Positions 41,338 to 49,823 are shown, counted from the first letter of the stretch. The stretch: DNA of 62,500 nt from Clostridiales bacterium (GCA_918244965.1 CAKJYC010000067.1:1-62500), one strand, 5' to 3'. Notes: a model not told the origin generated them from the sequence alone. Translations and numbers: made by a program.

Positions 41338-42024
41338 ATGCTTTCGCACCGCATGAAAACGCTGATGGGGATGATCCGGCGGCGGGAATTCGGGAAGATC
41401 TGCAAAAAGACCCTGGTGTATGTGCCGCAGAGGCTGTATATGCATTCTGCGATCCGCCGGGACAAGCGCTTCGGCGGGATCTCGGTGAACAGGAGGATCC
41501 CGACAAGGTACCCGGAGAAGGGCGCGTACGCCACCATGAGCTCCGACTATCGCTGCCTGAAGCGTGTGTTCCGCGAGGTGCCGCTGCAGCCGGACGACGT
41601 GTTCGTGGACGTGGGCTGCGGCGAGGGCCGCGTGCTGACGTACCTGTACGCGAAAGGCTTCCGGGGCAAGGAGATCGGGATCGAGCTGGATGAAACGGTG
41701 GCGAACACGGCGGCGCAGCGCACGGCCTCGTGCCCGAACGTCACGGTTCGCTGCGGCAGCGTGCTGGAGCAGGGCGATCTGCTCAGGGACGCGACGGCGG
41801 TTTATCTGTTCAATCCGTTTTCCCGCAGCGTTGTGCACGCGTTTGTCGAGCTGCTGGAATCCGTCTGTACAAAGCCGGTGCGCTTCTATTACCTGAATTG
41901 CATGTATGTGAGCGAACTGGAGAGCGACGGGCGGTGGGACTGCCTCGTGAAGGGCGAGGTCCGGCGCATCGGCTCTCGTCCGATGGCGTATTCCATCCAT
42001 GTGCTTCGCTGCGAAAAGGAATGA
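41338..42024 (+). CDS. Class I SAM-dependent methyltransferase
   Basis: A 228-residue methyltransferase. The SAM-binding motif is DVFVDVGCGEGRVLTYLYAKG (about residues 83-103), followed by the acidic strand end GIELDE. A basic N-terminus of about 75 residues precedes it. Substrate unknown. It starts at ATG 41338 after AGAGGGGG and is followed by GlsB. A longer frame from 41269 would include the terminator. Confidence 0.82.
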   Translation: MLSHRMKTLMGMIRRREFGKICKKTLVYVPQRLYMHSAIRRDKRFGGISVNRRIPTRYPEKGAYATMSSDYRCLKRVFREVPLQPDDVFVDVGCGEGRVLTYLYAKGFRGKEIGIELDETVANTAAQRTASCPNVTVRCGSVLEQGDLLRDATAVYLFNPFSRSVVHAFVELLESVCTKPVRFYYLNCMYVSELESDGRWDCLVKGEVRRIGSRPMAYSIHVLRCEKE

Positions 42025-42081
42025 CGGCGCGGGAACTCGCTTTTGAGAGACGTTTATCAGGAAACGGAAAGGAGAAATCAC

Positions 42082-42333
42082 ATGGACTTTGTCATCAAAC
42101 TGCTGGTTGAGATCGTGATCGGCGGATTGTGCGGCTTTGCGGCGAGCAAGCTGCTGAAGGTCGGGAACAAGAGCATCCTGTTCTACATCATCGTCGGCGT
42201 GATCGGCGGTGCGGTCGGCGGCGCGCTCGGCAGCCTGATACCGGTCGGCAGCGGCTGGGTGTTCGGCGTCATCCTCGCGATCGTCGGCTCCTGCCTGGTC
42301 GTGTGGCTGTACAAGAAGCTGTTCAAGAAGTGA
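42082..42333 (+). CDS. GlsB/YeaQ/YmgE-family membrane protein
   Basis: An 83-residue protein with three helices. Motifs: IGGLCGFAASKLLK and the Gly-rich GVIGGAVGGALGSLI. The family is stress-induced and of unknown mechanism. Start ATG 42082 follows AAAGGAG. It overlaps a possible start of the next gene. Confidence 0.88.
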   Translation: MDFVIKLLVEIVIGGLCGFAASKLLKVGNKSILFYIIVGVIGGAVGGALGSLIPVGSGWVFGVILAIVGSCLVVWLYKKLFKK

Positions 42334-42347
42334 TGAAGGAGATCGTT

Positions 42348-42542
42348 ATGAAGAAGCTGCTGATCGTCGGGATCGCCCTGTTGCTGCTGCCGCTGTTCGG
42401 CTGCGGGAAAGAGAAGGGACCGGTCGTCGTCGTCCACTGCGACGGCTGCGGCAAAGCGCTCGAATACCCGGCCGATTCCAACGTGACCGAGGACTGGATC
42501 ATCCTTTGCGACGACTGCAGCGCAAAGGTCGATCGGGACTGA
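42348..42542 (+). CDS. Small lipoprotein with a zinc-ribbon-like Cys pair set
   Basis: A 64-residue lipoprotein: signal and lipobox LFGC (Cys19), then a 45-residue domain with HCDGCGK (Cys31, Cys34) and LCDDCSAK (Cys54, Cys57). Two CxxC pairs suggest a zinc ribbon exposed outside the membrane. ATG 42348 is six bases from AAGGAG and preferred over 42333. Family not recognised. Confidence 0.75.
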   Translation: MKKLLIVGIALLLLPLFGCGKEKGPVVVVHCDGCGKALEYPADSNVTEDWIILCDDCSAKVDRD

Positions 42543-42555
42543 TAAACGAAAACAC

Positions 42556-42584
42556 GGGAGGGGAAGGACGGCCTTCCCTCTTTT
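42556..42584 (+). terminator. Terminator after the zinc-ribbon lipoprotein
   Basis: GAGGGGAAGG with CCTTCCCTC (one bulge), then TTTT. Confidence 0.8.
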
Positions 42585-42730
42585 GCGCAATAGCCCTGCG
42601 TATTGCCGCGCGACGGCGGTTTTACGGACGCGTAATCCGGACCGGCGCGGGTGGACGCGCGCAAAGAACGGCGCTATACTGTAAGCAACAAAAAGAGCCC
42701 CGACAGGGGCGGATGAAGGAGGCGTCAAAG

Positions 42731-42904
42731 ATGCTCGGTTGGTTGGCAGCAGGGTTTCTGGGCCTGGTCGCAGTGCTCGGATTTGTCGGCTGGCTCATCA
42801 GCAGAAGGAATGCGGAGGAGAAGACACGCGACGATGCGGAGAACGTCGCCGATCTTCGGGACCGCTTCAATCGCGCGCGCTACATGAATCAGGACGGCGA
42901 ATGA
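42731..42904 (+). CDS. 57-residue single-helix membrane protein
   Basis: A short protein with one N-terminal helix (MLGWLAAGFLGLVAVLGFVGWLI) and a charged tail (SRRNAEEKTRDDAENVADLRDRFNRARY). ATG 42731 has AAGGAGG eight bases upstream; an in-frame ATG at 42713 overlaps that site. A TATACT -10 lies at 42675. Function unknown. Confidence 0.7.
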   Translation: MLGWLAAGFLGLVAVLGFVGWLISRRNAEEKTRDDAENVADLRDRFNRARYMNQDGE

Positions 42905-42925
42905 CGGGGATCGCGCAGAAAAAGC

Positions 42926-42954
42926 GTGACAAATGCCGAAAGGTATGATATACT
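42926..42954 (+). promoter_or_regulatory. Promoter of the ECF S-component gene
   Basis: GTGACA (42926-42931), 17 bases, TATACT (42949-42954). Confidence 0.7.
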
Positions 42955-42960
42955 GCATCT

Positions 42961-43090
42961 GTCCGGCAGGAAGCCGGGCGCACGGCGCTGAAGCGCCGTC
43001 AACGATTATTCCAAACAACTGCAAGCTATGAAGGCATGCGAAGCTCCTGTAGAAGCGGCGCATGCCTTTTGCGTGGAGAAAGGGGCAACA
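42961..43090 (+). promoter_or_regulatory. Structured leader with terminator-like hairpin
   Basis: About 130 bases of 5' leader fold locally: GTCCGGC with GCCGGGC, GGCGC with GCGCC, and a long stem AAGGCATGCG with CGCATGCC followed by TTTTG (about 43030-43076). The last looks like an attenuator. Riboswitches are common before ECF S components, but I could not match this to a known class (TPP, FMN, THF and preQ1 were considered). Confidence 0.5.
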
Positions 43091-43627
43091 ATGAACAAAA
43101 ACGTACGAAATCTGGTCTTTGCAGCGCTGTGTCTGGCGCTGTGCATGGTGCTTCCGCTGCTGACGGGGCAGATCCCGCAGATCGGCAGCATGCTGTGCCC
43201 GATGCACATTCCCGTCCTGCTGTGCGGCTTCATCTGCGGCTGGCCTTGGGGACTTGCGGTCGGCGCGATCGCGCCGATCATGCGCGCGCTGATCTTCGGC
43301 ATGCCGCCGCTGTTCCCGACCGCTGCTGCGATGGCGTTCGAGCTTGCGACATACGGCGCGATCAGCGGGCTGATGTACCGCGTGCTGCCCAAAAAGCCGT
43401 GGAGCGTCTTTGCCGCGCTGCTCATCGCGATGCTCGCCGGGCGGCTCGTCTGGGGCGCGGCGATGTACATCATGCTCGGCGCGCAGAGCAAGGCGTTCAC
43501 GCTGGAAATGTTCCTTGCCGGCGCGTTTGTCAACGCGTGGCCGGGCATCATCCTGCATGTCGTGCTGATCCCGCCGATCGTGCTTGCGCTGAACAAGGCG
43601 GGGCTGGTCGACGACCGACTGCAATAA
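43091..43627 (+). CDS. ECF transporter S component
   Basis: A 178-residue membrane protein with five to six helices, the substrate-binding unit of an energy-coupling-factor vitamin transporter. FAALCLALCMVLPLL and QIPQIGSMLCPMHIPVLLCGFICGWPWGLAVGAIAPIMRALIFGMPPLFP are typical. It would use shared EcfA/EcfT proteins encoded elsewhere. The vitamin is not identifiable from the sequence. Confidence 0.87.
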   Translation: MNKNVRNLVFAALCLALCMVLPLLTGQIPQIGSMLCPMHIPVLLCGFICGWPWGLAVGAIAPIMRALIFGMPPLFPTAAAMAFELATYGAISGLMYRVLPKKPWSVFAALLIAMLAGRLVWGAAMYIMLGAQSKAFTLEMFLAGAFVNAWPGIILHVVLIPPIVLALNKAGLVDDRLQ

Positions 43628-43644
43628 ACGGTTTGCGACGTCCG

Positions 43645-43680
43645 AAGGGGGCTGTCCGGAATGTCCGGCAGCCCCTTTTC
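43645..43680 (+). terminator. Terminator after the ECF gene
   Basis: GGGGCTGTCCGGA with TCCGGCAGCCCC (one mismatch), then TTTTC. Confidence 0.9.
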
Positions 43681-43693
43681 TGATACCTGCGGA

Positions 43694-43722
43694 TTGACAG
43701 CGGGAGGAATCGCGCGTATCAT
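43694..43722 (+). promoter_or_regulatory. Promoter of the dipeptidase
   Basis: TTGACA (43694-43699), 17 bases, TATCAT (43717-43722). Confidence 0.8.
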
Positions 43723-43754
43723 TAGAGTACATCATCAGGAAGCGAGGAACGAAT

Positions 43755-45218
43755 ATGCCCTGCACAACCGTACTGGTCGGCCGAAAAGCCGCAAACGACA
43801 ACTCCACCATGATCGCGCGCACCGACGACGGACACTTCGACGTCAAAAAGCTGATCGTCGTCGAGCCGAAGGATCAGAAAAAGACCTATACCTCGGTCGG
43901 CGGCCATCTGACGATCGCGCTTCCGGACGATCCGCTGCGCTATACGGCGTGTCCGAGCGTCGACCCGAAGGACGGCGTTTGGGCGGCGACCGGCATCAAC
44001 GCGGCGAACGTCGGCATGACGGCGACGGAGACGATCACCTCGAACCCGCGCGTGCTCGCGGCGGATCCGCTCGTGACGTACCGGAAGGCGAAAACCAGGC
44101 GGGAAAAGGACGTCCCCGGCGGCATCGGCGAGGAGGATCTCGTCGTGCTCGTGCTGCCGTACATTCGCTCCGCGCGCGAGGGCGTGCTGCGGCTTGCGTC
44201 GCTTCTGGAACAGTATGGGACCTATGAATCCAACGGGATCGCGTTCAACGACGAACATGAGATCTGGTGGATGGAGACGATCGGCGGGCATCACTGGATA
44301 GCGAAGCGCGTCCCGGACGATGTCGTGGTCATCATGCCCAACCAGTTCGGCATGGACAGCTTCGACTTTGACGACGCGTTCGGCAAGCAGGAGGCGCATC
44401 TGTGCTCGAAGGACCTTCGTGCATTCATCGAGACATACCGTCTTGACTGCAATCAGGACGGCGCGTTCAACCCGCGGCTCGTATTCGGCTCGCATTCCGA
44501 TCAGGATCATGTCTACAACACGCCGCGCGCGTGGTACATGGGCCGGTATCTGGCGCCGCGTCGGTATCGCTGGGATGGGCCGGACGCCGATTTCACGCCC
44601 GAAAGCGACGACATTCCGTGGAGCTTTGTGCCGGAGCGCAAGGTCGCGGTCGAGGAGGTCAAGGCGCTGCTGAGCTCGAACTATCAGGGGACGCCCTTCG
44701 ATCCGTATCTGAACCGTGACACGGGCGTGCGCGGCAAGTACCGCTCGATCGGCATCAACCGCACCGGCGTAACGTCCGTCTGCCAGATCCGGCCCGACGC
44801 GCCGGACTGCTGCAAGGGCCTCGAATGGATCTGCTTCGGCTCGACGACGTTTGACGCGCTGTTGCCGGTCTATCCGAACGTGCCGCGGATGCCGAAGTAC
44901 CTGTCCGGCGTGACGCTCGACGCATCGACGGAGAATTTCTACTGGGGCAGCCGGCTCATCGGCGCGATGGCGGATCACAGCTACAATCAGTGCGTGCAGA
45001 TCGTGACGCGCTATCAGAACGCGGTGCTGACCGAGGGCCGCAGGCTCGTGCTCGAATACGACCGAAGGATCGCCGAAACGGGCGACGCGTCGCTCTGCGT
45101 CGAGGCGAACGAAAAGCTCGCGGCCATGGCGAAGGAAAAGACCGACAGGGCGCTGACCGAGGTGCTGCACCAGTCCAGCGTCACCATGAAGAACGGCTAC
45201 AACCGCGCGGACAATTGA
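43755..45218 (+). CDS. C69-family dipeptidase
   Basis: A 487-residue N-terminal-nucleophile peptidase of family C69 (PepD-like). The catalytic Cys is residue 3 (MPCTTVLVGRKA), which becomes the nucleophile after Met removal. ARTDDGHF and NDEHEIWWMETIGGHHW are family motifs. It hydrolyses dipeptides in the cytoplasm. No signal peptide. Start after AGGAAGCGAGGAA. Confidence 0.92.
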   Translation: MPCTTVLVGRKAANDNSTMIARTDDGHFDVKKLIVVEPKDQKKTYTSVGGHLTIALPDDPLRYTACPSVDPKDGVWAATGINAANVGMTATETITSNPRVLAADPLVTYRKAKTRREKDVPGGIGEEDLVVLVLPYIRSAREGVLRLASLLEQYGTYESNGIAFNDEHEIWWMETIGGHHWIAKRVPDDVVVIMPNQFGMDSFDFDDAFGKQEAHLCSKDLRAFIETYRLDCNQDGAFNPRLVFGSHSDQDHVYNTPRAWYMGRYLAPRRYRWDGPDADFTPESDDIPWSFVPERKVAVEEVKALLSSNYQGTPFDPYLNRDTGVRGKYRSIGINRTGVTSVCQIRPDAPDCCKGLEWICFGSTTFDALLPVYPNVPRMPKYLSGVTLDASTENFYWGSRLIGAMADHSYNQCVQIVTRYQNAVLTEGRRLVLEYDRRIAETGDASLCVEANEKLAAMAKEKTDRALTEVLHQSSVTMKNGYNRADN

Positions 45219-45234
45219 GCGCGAAAGGAATGCT

Positions 45235-45264
45235 TTGACGGCGCGCGCCGCGGTGTGGTATACT
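45235..45264 (+). promoter_or_regulatory. Upstream promoter of the two-component operon
   Basis: TTGACG (45235-45240), 18 bases, TATACT (45259-45264). Its transcript would carry a hairpin, CAAATGTGCG (45274-45283) with CGCACGTTTG (45322-45331). Confidence 0.6.
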
Positions 45265-45333
45265 GATAACGTACAAATGTGCGGGGGAACGCCGTCATTT
45301 TTCAAAATAATCCGCACAATTCGCACGTTTGAA

Positions 45334-45373
45334 ACATTTGTGTGACATTTTGTCCGCATTTGGATGTTACAAT
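45334..45373 (+). promoter_or_regulatory. Second promoter with three 11-bp direct repeats
   Basis: ACATTTGTGTG (45334), ACATTTTGTCC (45345) and GCATTTGGATG (45356) are three 11-bp repeats in tandem, one base before TACAAT (45368-45373). There is no -35 hexamer. The layout equals that at 12420-12448 and suggests autoregulation by the downstream OmpR-family protein. Confidence 0.65.
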
Positions 45374-45406
45374 TTTCCCATAATAAGGAAAACGGAGGAT
45401 GGGAGA

Positions 45407-46072
45407 ATGATCAAAATCTTAATCGTAGACGACGAGGAGCCGATCGCAAACCTGATCCGCATGAATCTCACACGGCAGGGATATGTCTGCACCTGCGCCT
45501 ATGACGGGCAGCAGGCGGCGGACCTTTTGGAGCAAAACCAGTTCGATCTCGTGCTGCTCGACATCATGCTGCCGAAATTCGACGGCTACGATCTGCTTGC
45601 CTTCATCCGGCCGATGGGGATCCCGGTGATCTTCCTGACGGCGAAGAGCGACCTGAACGACCGCGTGAAGGGGCTGAAGCTCGGCGCGGAGGACTATATC
45701 GTCAAGCCGTTCGAGATCGTGGAGCTTCTGGCCCGCATCGAGGTGGTACTGCGCCGGTTCAACAAGACGCAGGGCATCATCCAGTGCCTCGATCTTCTGA
45801 TCGACCTCGACGCGCGCGAGGTCTGGCAGGACGGCAAGCGGGTCGACCTGACCCGCAAGGAATTCGATCTTCTCGTCATGCTGGTGCAGAACCCGAACAC
45901 GGCGCTGTTCCGCGAGACGCTGTTCGAGAAGGTCTGGGAGACGGACTACATCGGCGAGACGCGCACGCTCGACAGCCATGTGCAGCGCCTGCGCCGCAAG
46001 CTCAACTGGCAGGACCGCATCCGCACGGTCCATAAGATCGGCTATCGGCTGGACATTCCGGAACTGCTATGA
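45407..46072 (+). CDS. OmpR-family response regulator
   Basis: A 221-residue regulator. Receiver domain about 1-115: acidic DDEE near 8, phospho-acceptor Asp in LVLLDIMLP, Thr in FLTAKSD, Lys in YIVKPFE. C-terminal winged helix about 125-220 (RKEFDLLVMLVQNPNTALFRETLFEKVW ... TLDSHVQRLRRKL). Such proteins bind 11-bp direct repeats, and three lie in its own promoter. It overlaps the kinase gene by four bases. Confidence 0.95.
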   Translation: MIKILIVDDEEPIANLIRMNLTRQGYVCTCAYDGQQAADLLEQNQFDLVLLDIMLPKFDGYDLLAFIRPMGIPVIFLTAKSDLNDRVKGLKLGAEDYIVKPFEIVELLARIEVVLRRFNKTQGIIQCLDLLIDLDAREVWQDGKRVDLTRKEFDLLVMLVQNPNTALFRETLFEKVWETDYIGETRTLDSHVQRLRRKLNWQDRIRTVHKIGYRLDIPELL

Positions 46073-47499
46073 GGTTTGCGCTGAAAATCTGCATATGTAC
46101 CGTTTTGATCGTAGCGCTGTTGTTCGGCGTGGCAGGACAGATCCTGATCGCGCGGAGTTTTGAAACGGCGCTGCGTTTTCGCGTACAGGCGGCGACGGCA
46201 GATTATTCGGCGCTTGCGTCCGCCATGGAGGCGGAGCTGTACGGCATCTACCTGTATTACAACACTGCGTCGCCCGAAATGTACGCAGAGATCCTGAAGC
46301 GCGCCGGCTCGAACCAGGGCGTGGAATCTCCCTGCGCGCTGTACGACACCGACGGAAACCTTCTGACGGCGAGCACGGGGGATTTCCCCGAAACGCTCGT
46401 GTTCACCGAGCTGCGCGTGCGCCGCTTTGCGTACCGGCTGATCAAGGACGGTCCGCGCACCCTGCTCGACACCGCGGGCTGCGTGTCGGTCGGCGGGCAG
46501 AACTATTACCTGTCCGTGCGCTATGATGCGAACGAGCTGATGCGGCTGCGCGAGGAGCAGATCCGCTCGGTCACGCTCCTGCATATCGTGACGGTCGCGG
46601 TCGCGACGGCGGCGATGCTGCTGCTGTCGTACTTCACGACAAAGCCGCTCCGGCGGCTGCAGCGCTTTACCGAGGTCATCGGCGGCGGCAACTATTCACG
46701 CCGCGCGCGCGTCACTACGCTCGACGAGATCGGCGATCTGACCGTCGCGTTCAACAACATGACCGGCGCGATCGAGCAGAAGGTCGAAGCGCTCGAATTG
46801 AACGCCAAGCAGCAGAAGGACTTCGTCGCGAGCTTTTCGCACGAGCTCAAGACGCCGATGACGTCGATCATCGGCTACGCGGATATGCTCCGCAGCACCG
46901 AGCTTGACGAGGAGGACGCGTTCATGGCGGCGAACTTCATCTTCTCGGAGGGCAAACGGCTTGAAGCCATGTCCTTAAAGCTCATGGACCTTGTCGTGCT
47001 CGACAAGAACGAATTCAAGCTGATCCGCGGCTATGCGCGGCGGGCGCTCGGCCACGTCGTCGCCGTCGTCACACCGATGCTCGAAAAGGCCGAGCTGACG
47101 CTGAACTACGATATCGAACAGCAGATCATCCTGTATGAAAAGGACCTGCTGCTGACGCTCGTTACAAACCTGATCGACAACGCGCGCAAGGCCAGCTCAC
47201 CCGGCAAGACCGTTACGCTGTCCGGCCGCCGCGAGGCGGGACGCTACCGCATCTCGGTCAAAGACGAGGGCATCGGCATTCCCGCAGAGGAGATCTCACG
47301 CATCACCGAGGCGTTCTTCATGGTCGATAAATCCCGTTCGCGCGCGCAGCACGGCGCGGGGCTCGGCCTTGCCATCGGCAACCGCATTGCGCAGATCCAC
47401 GGCAGCACGCTGCACTTTGAGAGCGAGGTCAACAAGGGCACGCTCGTGTGGTTCGACGTGCCGCTGTGGACAAAGGAGAGGGGAGGCGAGCAGAGATGA
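46069..47499 (+). CDS. Sensor histidine kinase
   Basis: A 476-residue membrane kinase. Two helices (about 5-27 and 167-190) enclose an external sensor domain of about 140 residues. Then HAMP (about 190-240), HisKA with the phospho-His in FSHELKTPMTSIIGY, and the ATPase domain (N-box LIDNARKAS, DEGIGIP, GAGLGLAI). It pairs with the preceding regulator; the signal is unknown. Confidence 0.95.
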   Translation: MRFALKICICTVLIVALLFGVAGQILIARSFETALRFRVQAATADYSALASAMEAELYGIYLYYNTASPEMYAEILKRAGSNQGVESPCALYDTDGNLLTASTGDFPETLVFTELRVRRFAYRLIKDGPRTLLDTAGCVSVGGQNYYLSVRYDANELMRLREEQIRSVTLLHIVTVAVATAAMLLLSYFTTKPLRRLQRFTEVIGGGNYSRRARVTTLDEIGDLTVAFNNMTGAIEQKVEALELNAKQQKDFVASFSHELKTPMTSIIGYADMLRSTELDEEDAFMAANFIFSEGKRLEAMSLKLMDLVVLDKNEFKLIRGYARRALGHVVAVVTPMLEKAELTLNYDIEQQIILYEKDLLLTLVTNLIDNARKASSPGKTVTLSGRREAGRYRISVKDEGIGIPAEEISRITEAFFMVDKSRSRAQHGAGLGLAIGNRIAQIHGSTLHFESEVNKGTLVWFDVPLWTKERGGEQR

Positions 47500-48269
47500 A
47501 GAAGCTGCGCCTGTTCCCGAACAGCGACCGCGTCACACGCACGCGCATCGTCTATATCGCGCTGACGGCGGGGACCGTCGCTGCCGCGCTGCTTCTGGTG
47601 CTTCTGAACCGCTGGATCTTCCGGCTCACCGAGGCGGGCCTGTACGACGATCCGAAGTACGAGGCGGTCAGCATCATCAGCGCGGACAGCATCGGCGAAC
47701 CGCTGCCGCTTCCGACACGCGTTTCGCTGTATCTGCAGTGCGAACGGCAGGGCGACGAGCGCGCCGTCATGCCGGACGAGGCGGACGCCGACGCGATAAC
47801 AGAGGAACTGATCAAGCTCTGGACCGACACGCTGCATCTGCACGCGCCGGACGGCAGGCTTGCATCCGGCGAGAGCGTCGACGCCGTTCTGCGCAAGAGC
47901 CGCTATACGGTCACGCTGCGCGATTTTTACAGCGACAAAAGCGGCGCGAAGCTGGCGCTGTGGTGCGCACAGGCGTATTATACGGCGAGCGGCGGGCGGA
48001 CGTACTGTCTGTCGGTGCTGTTCGACAGCCGTACCTGCGAGGCGTACTTCCTGTCGTGCGCGCTGTATGAGAACGTTCGGACCGATCGGCGCACGGATAC
48101 GCTCAAGCCGTTTCTGATCACCAACGGCTATGACGAAACGCTTGCCGGGCAGGCGGAGATCACGCCGACGGAACGCGGCTTCTTCGGCACGCTGACGCTG
48201 CCGGACGGATTGTCCGTTTCGATCGTCTATGCGGAGGGCGAACAGTACGAGATCACCTTCACGGAATGA
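47496..48269 (+). CDS. Membrane-anchored external protein of the two-component operon
   Basis: A 257-residue protein: cytoplasmic basic start, one helix (about 18-40) and an external alpha/beta domain of about 215 residues. ATG 47496 overlaps the kinase stop (ATGA). By position it may tune the sensor kinase, as YycH and YycI do for WalK, but I see no clear similarity to them. No family recognised. Confidence 0.68.
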   Translation: MKKLRLFPNSDRVTRTRIVYIALTAGTVAAALLLVLLNRWIFRLTEAGLYDDPKYEAVSIISADSIGEPLPLPTRVSLYLQCERQGDERAVMPDEADADAITEELIKLWTDTLHLHAPDGRLASGESVDAVLRKSRYTVTLRDFYSDKSGAKLALWCAQAYYTASGGRTYCLSVLFDSRTCEAYFLSCALYENVRTDRRTDTLKPFLITNGYDETLAGQAEITPTERGFFGTLTLPDGLSVSIVYAEGEQYEITFTE

Positions 48270-48290
48270 TCTCTTTGCTTCGATACCGTC

Positions 48291-48319
48291 TTGACCCGGA
48301 CGCGGGGAACTGATACAAT
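48291..48319 (+). promoter_or_regulatory. Promoter of the phosphatase gene
   Basis: TTGACC (48291-48296), 17 bases, TACAAT (48314-48319). Confidence 0.8.
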
Positions 48320-48349
48320 AAACGCAACATCAAAGCACGGAGGGGCACC

Positions 48350-49771
48350 GTGGACGGCAACGCAGTAGATCTTCAGCAGGTTTTCACCAACATGATCGGC
48401 GCCGTGGCCGTGATTCTTGTGATCGCGGCGTTCATCGGCGGCGGCAGACTGACAGCACGGCTTCTTACCGGCAATTCCCGATGGAAATACTCGCTCGTCG
48501 TCGGCGCGCTCGGCGGCGTGCTCGGCATCTACGGCACGATGGCCGGCGTTCCGCTCAACGGCGCGATCGTTTCGGTCCGCGACGTCGGCCCGATGTTTGC
48601 AGGCCTGACCGGCGGACCGGTCGGCGGACTCATTGCGGGCGTCATTGCGGGCACGCACCGGCTTCTGGTCGGGCTGCTCGATCCGGGCGCATCCGTGAAT
48701 TCCAAGCTGGTCACGGCGTCCTGCGTCGCCGCAACGCTGGTGATCGGCCTGATGTGCGGATTCCTTTCCGTCAAGCACCATGAAAAACTGAAAAAGCCGT
48801 GGTGGGCGCTGCTGACGGGCGTTGTGATGGAGACCTTCCATCTGACGCTGCTGGTGCTCATCGTCGGGATCAACGATTTCAGCGCGGGGTGGGGCATCGT
48901 AAAGGCGATCGCCATTCCGTTTATCCTCATCAATGCGCTGGGCTTCACGCTGATGATCGCAATGATCGCCTACATCGAAAAGCAGCGCGTCATGTCGCTC
49001 GAACGCTCGCGCATGCAGACGGAACTTGAGGTTGCGACGACCATTCAGCGCTCGCTGCTGCCGCCCGTGACGGAGACCTATCCGGGACGAAAGGAGATCG
49101 GCGTCGCCGCATCCATGGATCCCGCAAAGGCGGTCGGCGGCGACTTCTACGACGTTTTTTTCGTGGGGAAGGACCGGCTCGCCTTCGTGGTCGCGGACGT
49201 GTCCGGCAAGGGAGTCCCCGCGGCGCTGTTCATGGCGACGTCCAAGACGACCATCCAGAACTGCGTGCGCGACATCGCGTCGCTTTCCGAAGCCGCGGCG
49301 ACGGCGAACGACAGCCTGTGCCGCAACAACACGGCGGAGATGTTCGTCACCGCGTGGATCGGCGTGCTCGATCTTCCGACCGGGATGCTCAGCTTTATCA
49401 ACGCGGGGCATAATCCGCCGGTGCTGGTTTCGGGCGGAAAGGCGGCGTTTGTCAAGCAGCGCAGCGGCTTCATCCTTGCGGGCATGGAGGGCATGAAATA
49501 CCGCGAGCAGACGCTGCAGCTGAAGCCGGGCGATCGCTTCTTCCTCTATACCGACGGCGTGACCGAGGCCGAGAACACCGCGCACGCGCTGTTCGGCGAA
49601 GAGCGGCTTGCCGCCTGTCTGGAACGCGAAGCGGACAAAACGCCGGGTGAGATCATCGCCGCCGTCAAGTCGGCCATCGACGCGCATGCCGACGGCGCGG
49701 ATCAGTTCGACGACATCACCATGCTCTGCATCCGCTACGACGGCGCGCAGGCAAGCGAAGCCGCGCAGTGA
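48350..49771 (+). CDS. 5TMR-LYT sensor with SpoIIE-type PP2C phosphatase
   Basis: A 473-residue protein. Residues about 10-220 form the 5TM-receptor LytS-type membrane sensor (the GALGGVLGIYGTMAGVPLNGAIVSVRDVGPMFAGLTGGPVGGLIAGVIAGTHR region). Residues about 240-460 are a SpoIIE/RsbU phosphatase (AVGGDFYDVFFV, FVVADVSGKGVPAALFMATSK, LYTDGVTEAEN, QFDDITMLCIRY). Start GTG 48350 follows GGAGGGG. Such phosphatases act on phosphorylated STAS proteins; none is adjacent. The only STAS domain in the window is at 15.7-15.9 kb. Confidence 0.9.
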   Translation: MDGNAVDLQQVFTNMIGAVAVILVIAAFIGGGRLTARLLTGNSRWKYSLVVGALGGVLGIYGTMAGVPLNGAIVSVRDVGPMFAGLTGGPVGGLIAGVIAGTHRLLVGLLDPGASVNSKLVTASCVAATLVIGLMCGFLSVKHHEKLKKPWWALLTGVVMETFHLTLLVLIVGINDFSAGWGIVKAIAIPFILINALGFTLMIAMIAYIEKQRVMSLERSRMQTELEVATTIQRSLLPPVTETYPGRKEIGVAASMDPAKAVGGDFYDVFFVGKDRLAFVVADVSGKGVPAALFMATSKTTIQNCVRDIASLSEAAATANDSLCRNNTAEMFVTAWIGVLDLPTGMLSFINAGHNPPVLVSGGKAAFVKQRSGFILAGMEGMKYREQTLQLKPGDRFFLYTDGVTEAENTAHALFGEERLAACLEREADKTPGEIIAAVKSAIDAHADGADQFDDITMLCIRYDGAQASEAAQ

Positions 49772-49794
49772 CGCGGATCGCCGCGAAAAAAGTC

Positions 49795-49823
49795 TTGCAA
49801 TATATCGAAAGCGTCCCTATAAT
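49795..49823 (+). promoter_or_regulatory. Promoter of the MATE gene, leaderless layout
   Basis: TTGCAA (49795-49800), 17 bases, TATAAT (49818-49823); the ATG is nine bases after the -10 and no Shine-Dalgarno lies between. Confidence 0.8.

Noticed and set aside
43722..45359. A 545-codon antisense frame over the dipeptidase and the two-component promoter
   Set aside because: It would run through the promoter and repeat region; no coding features.
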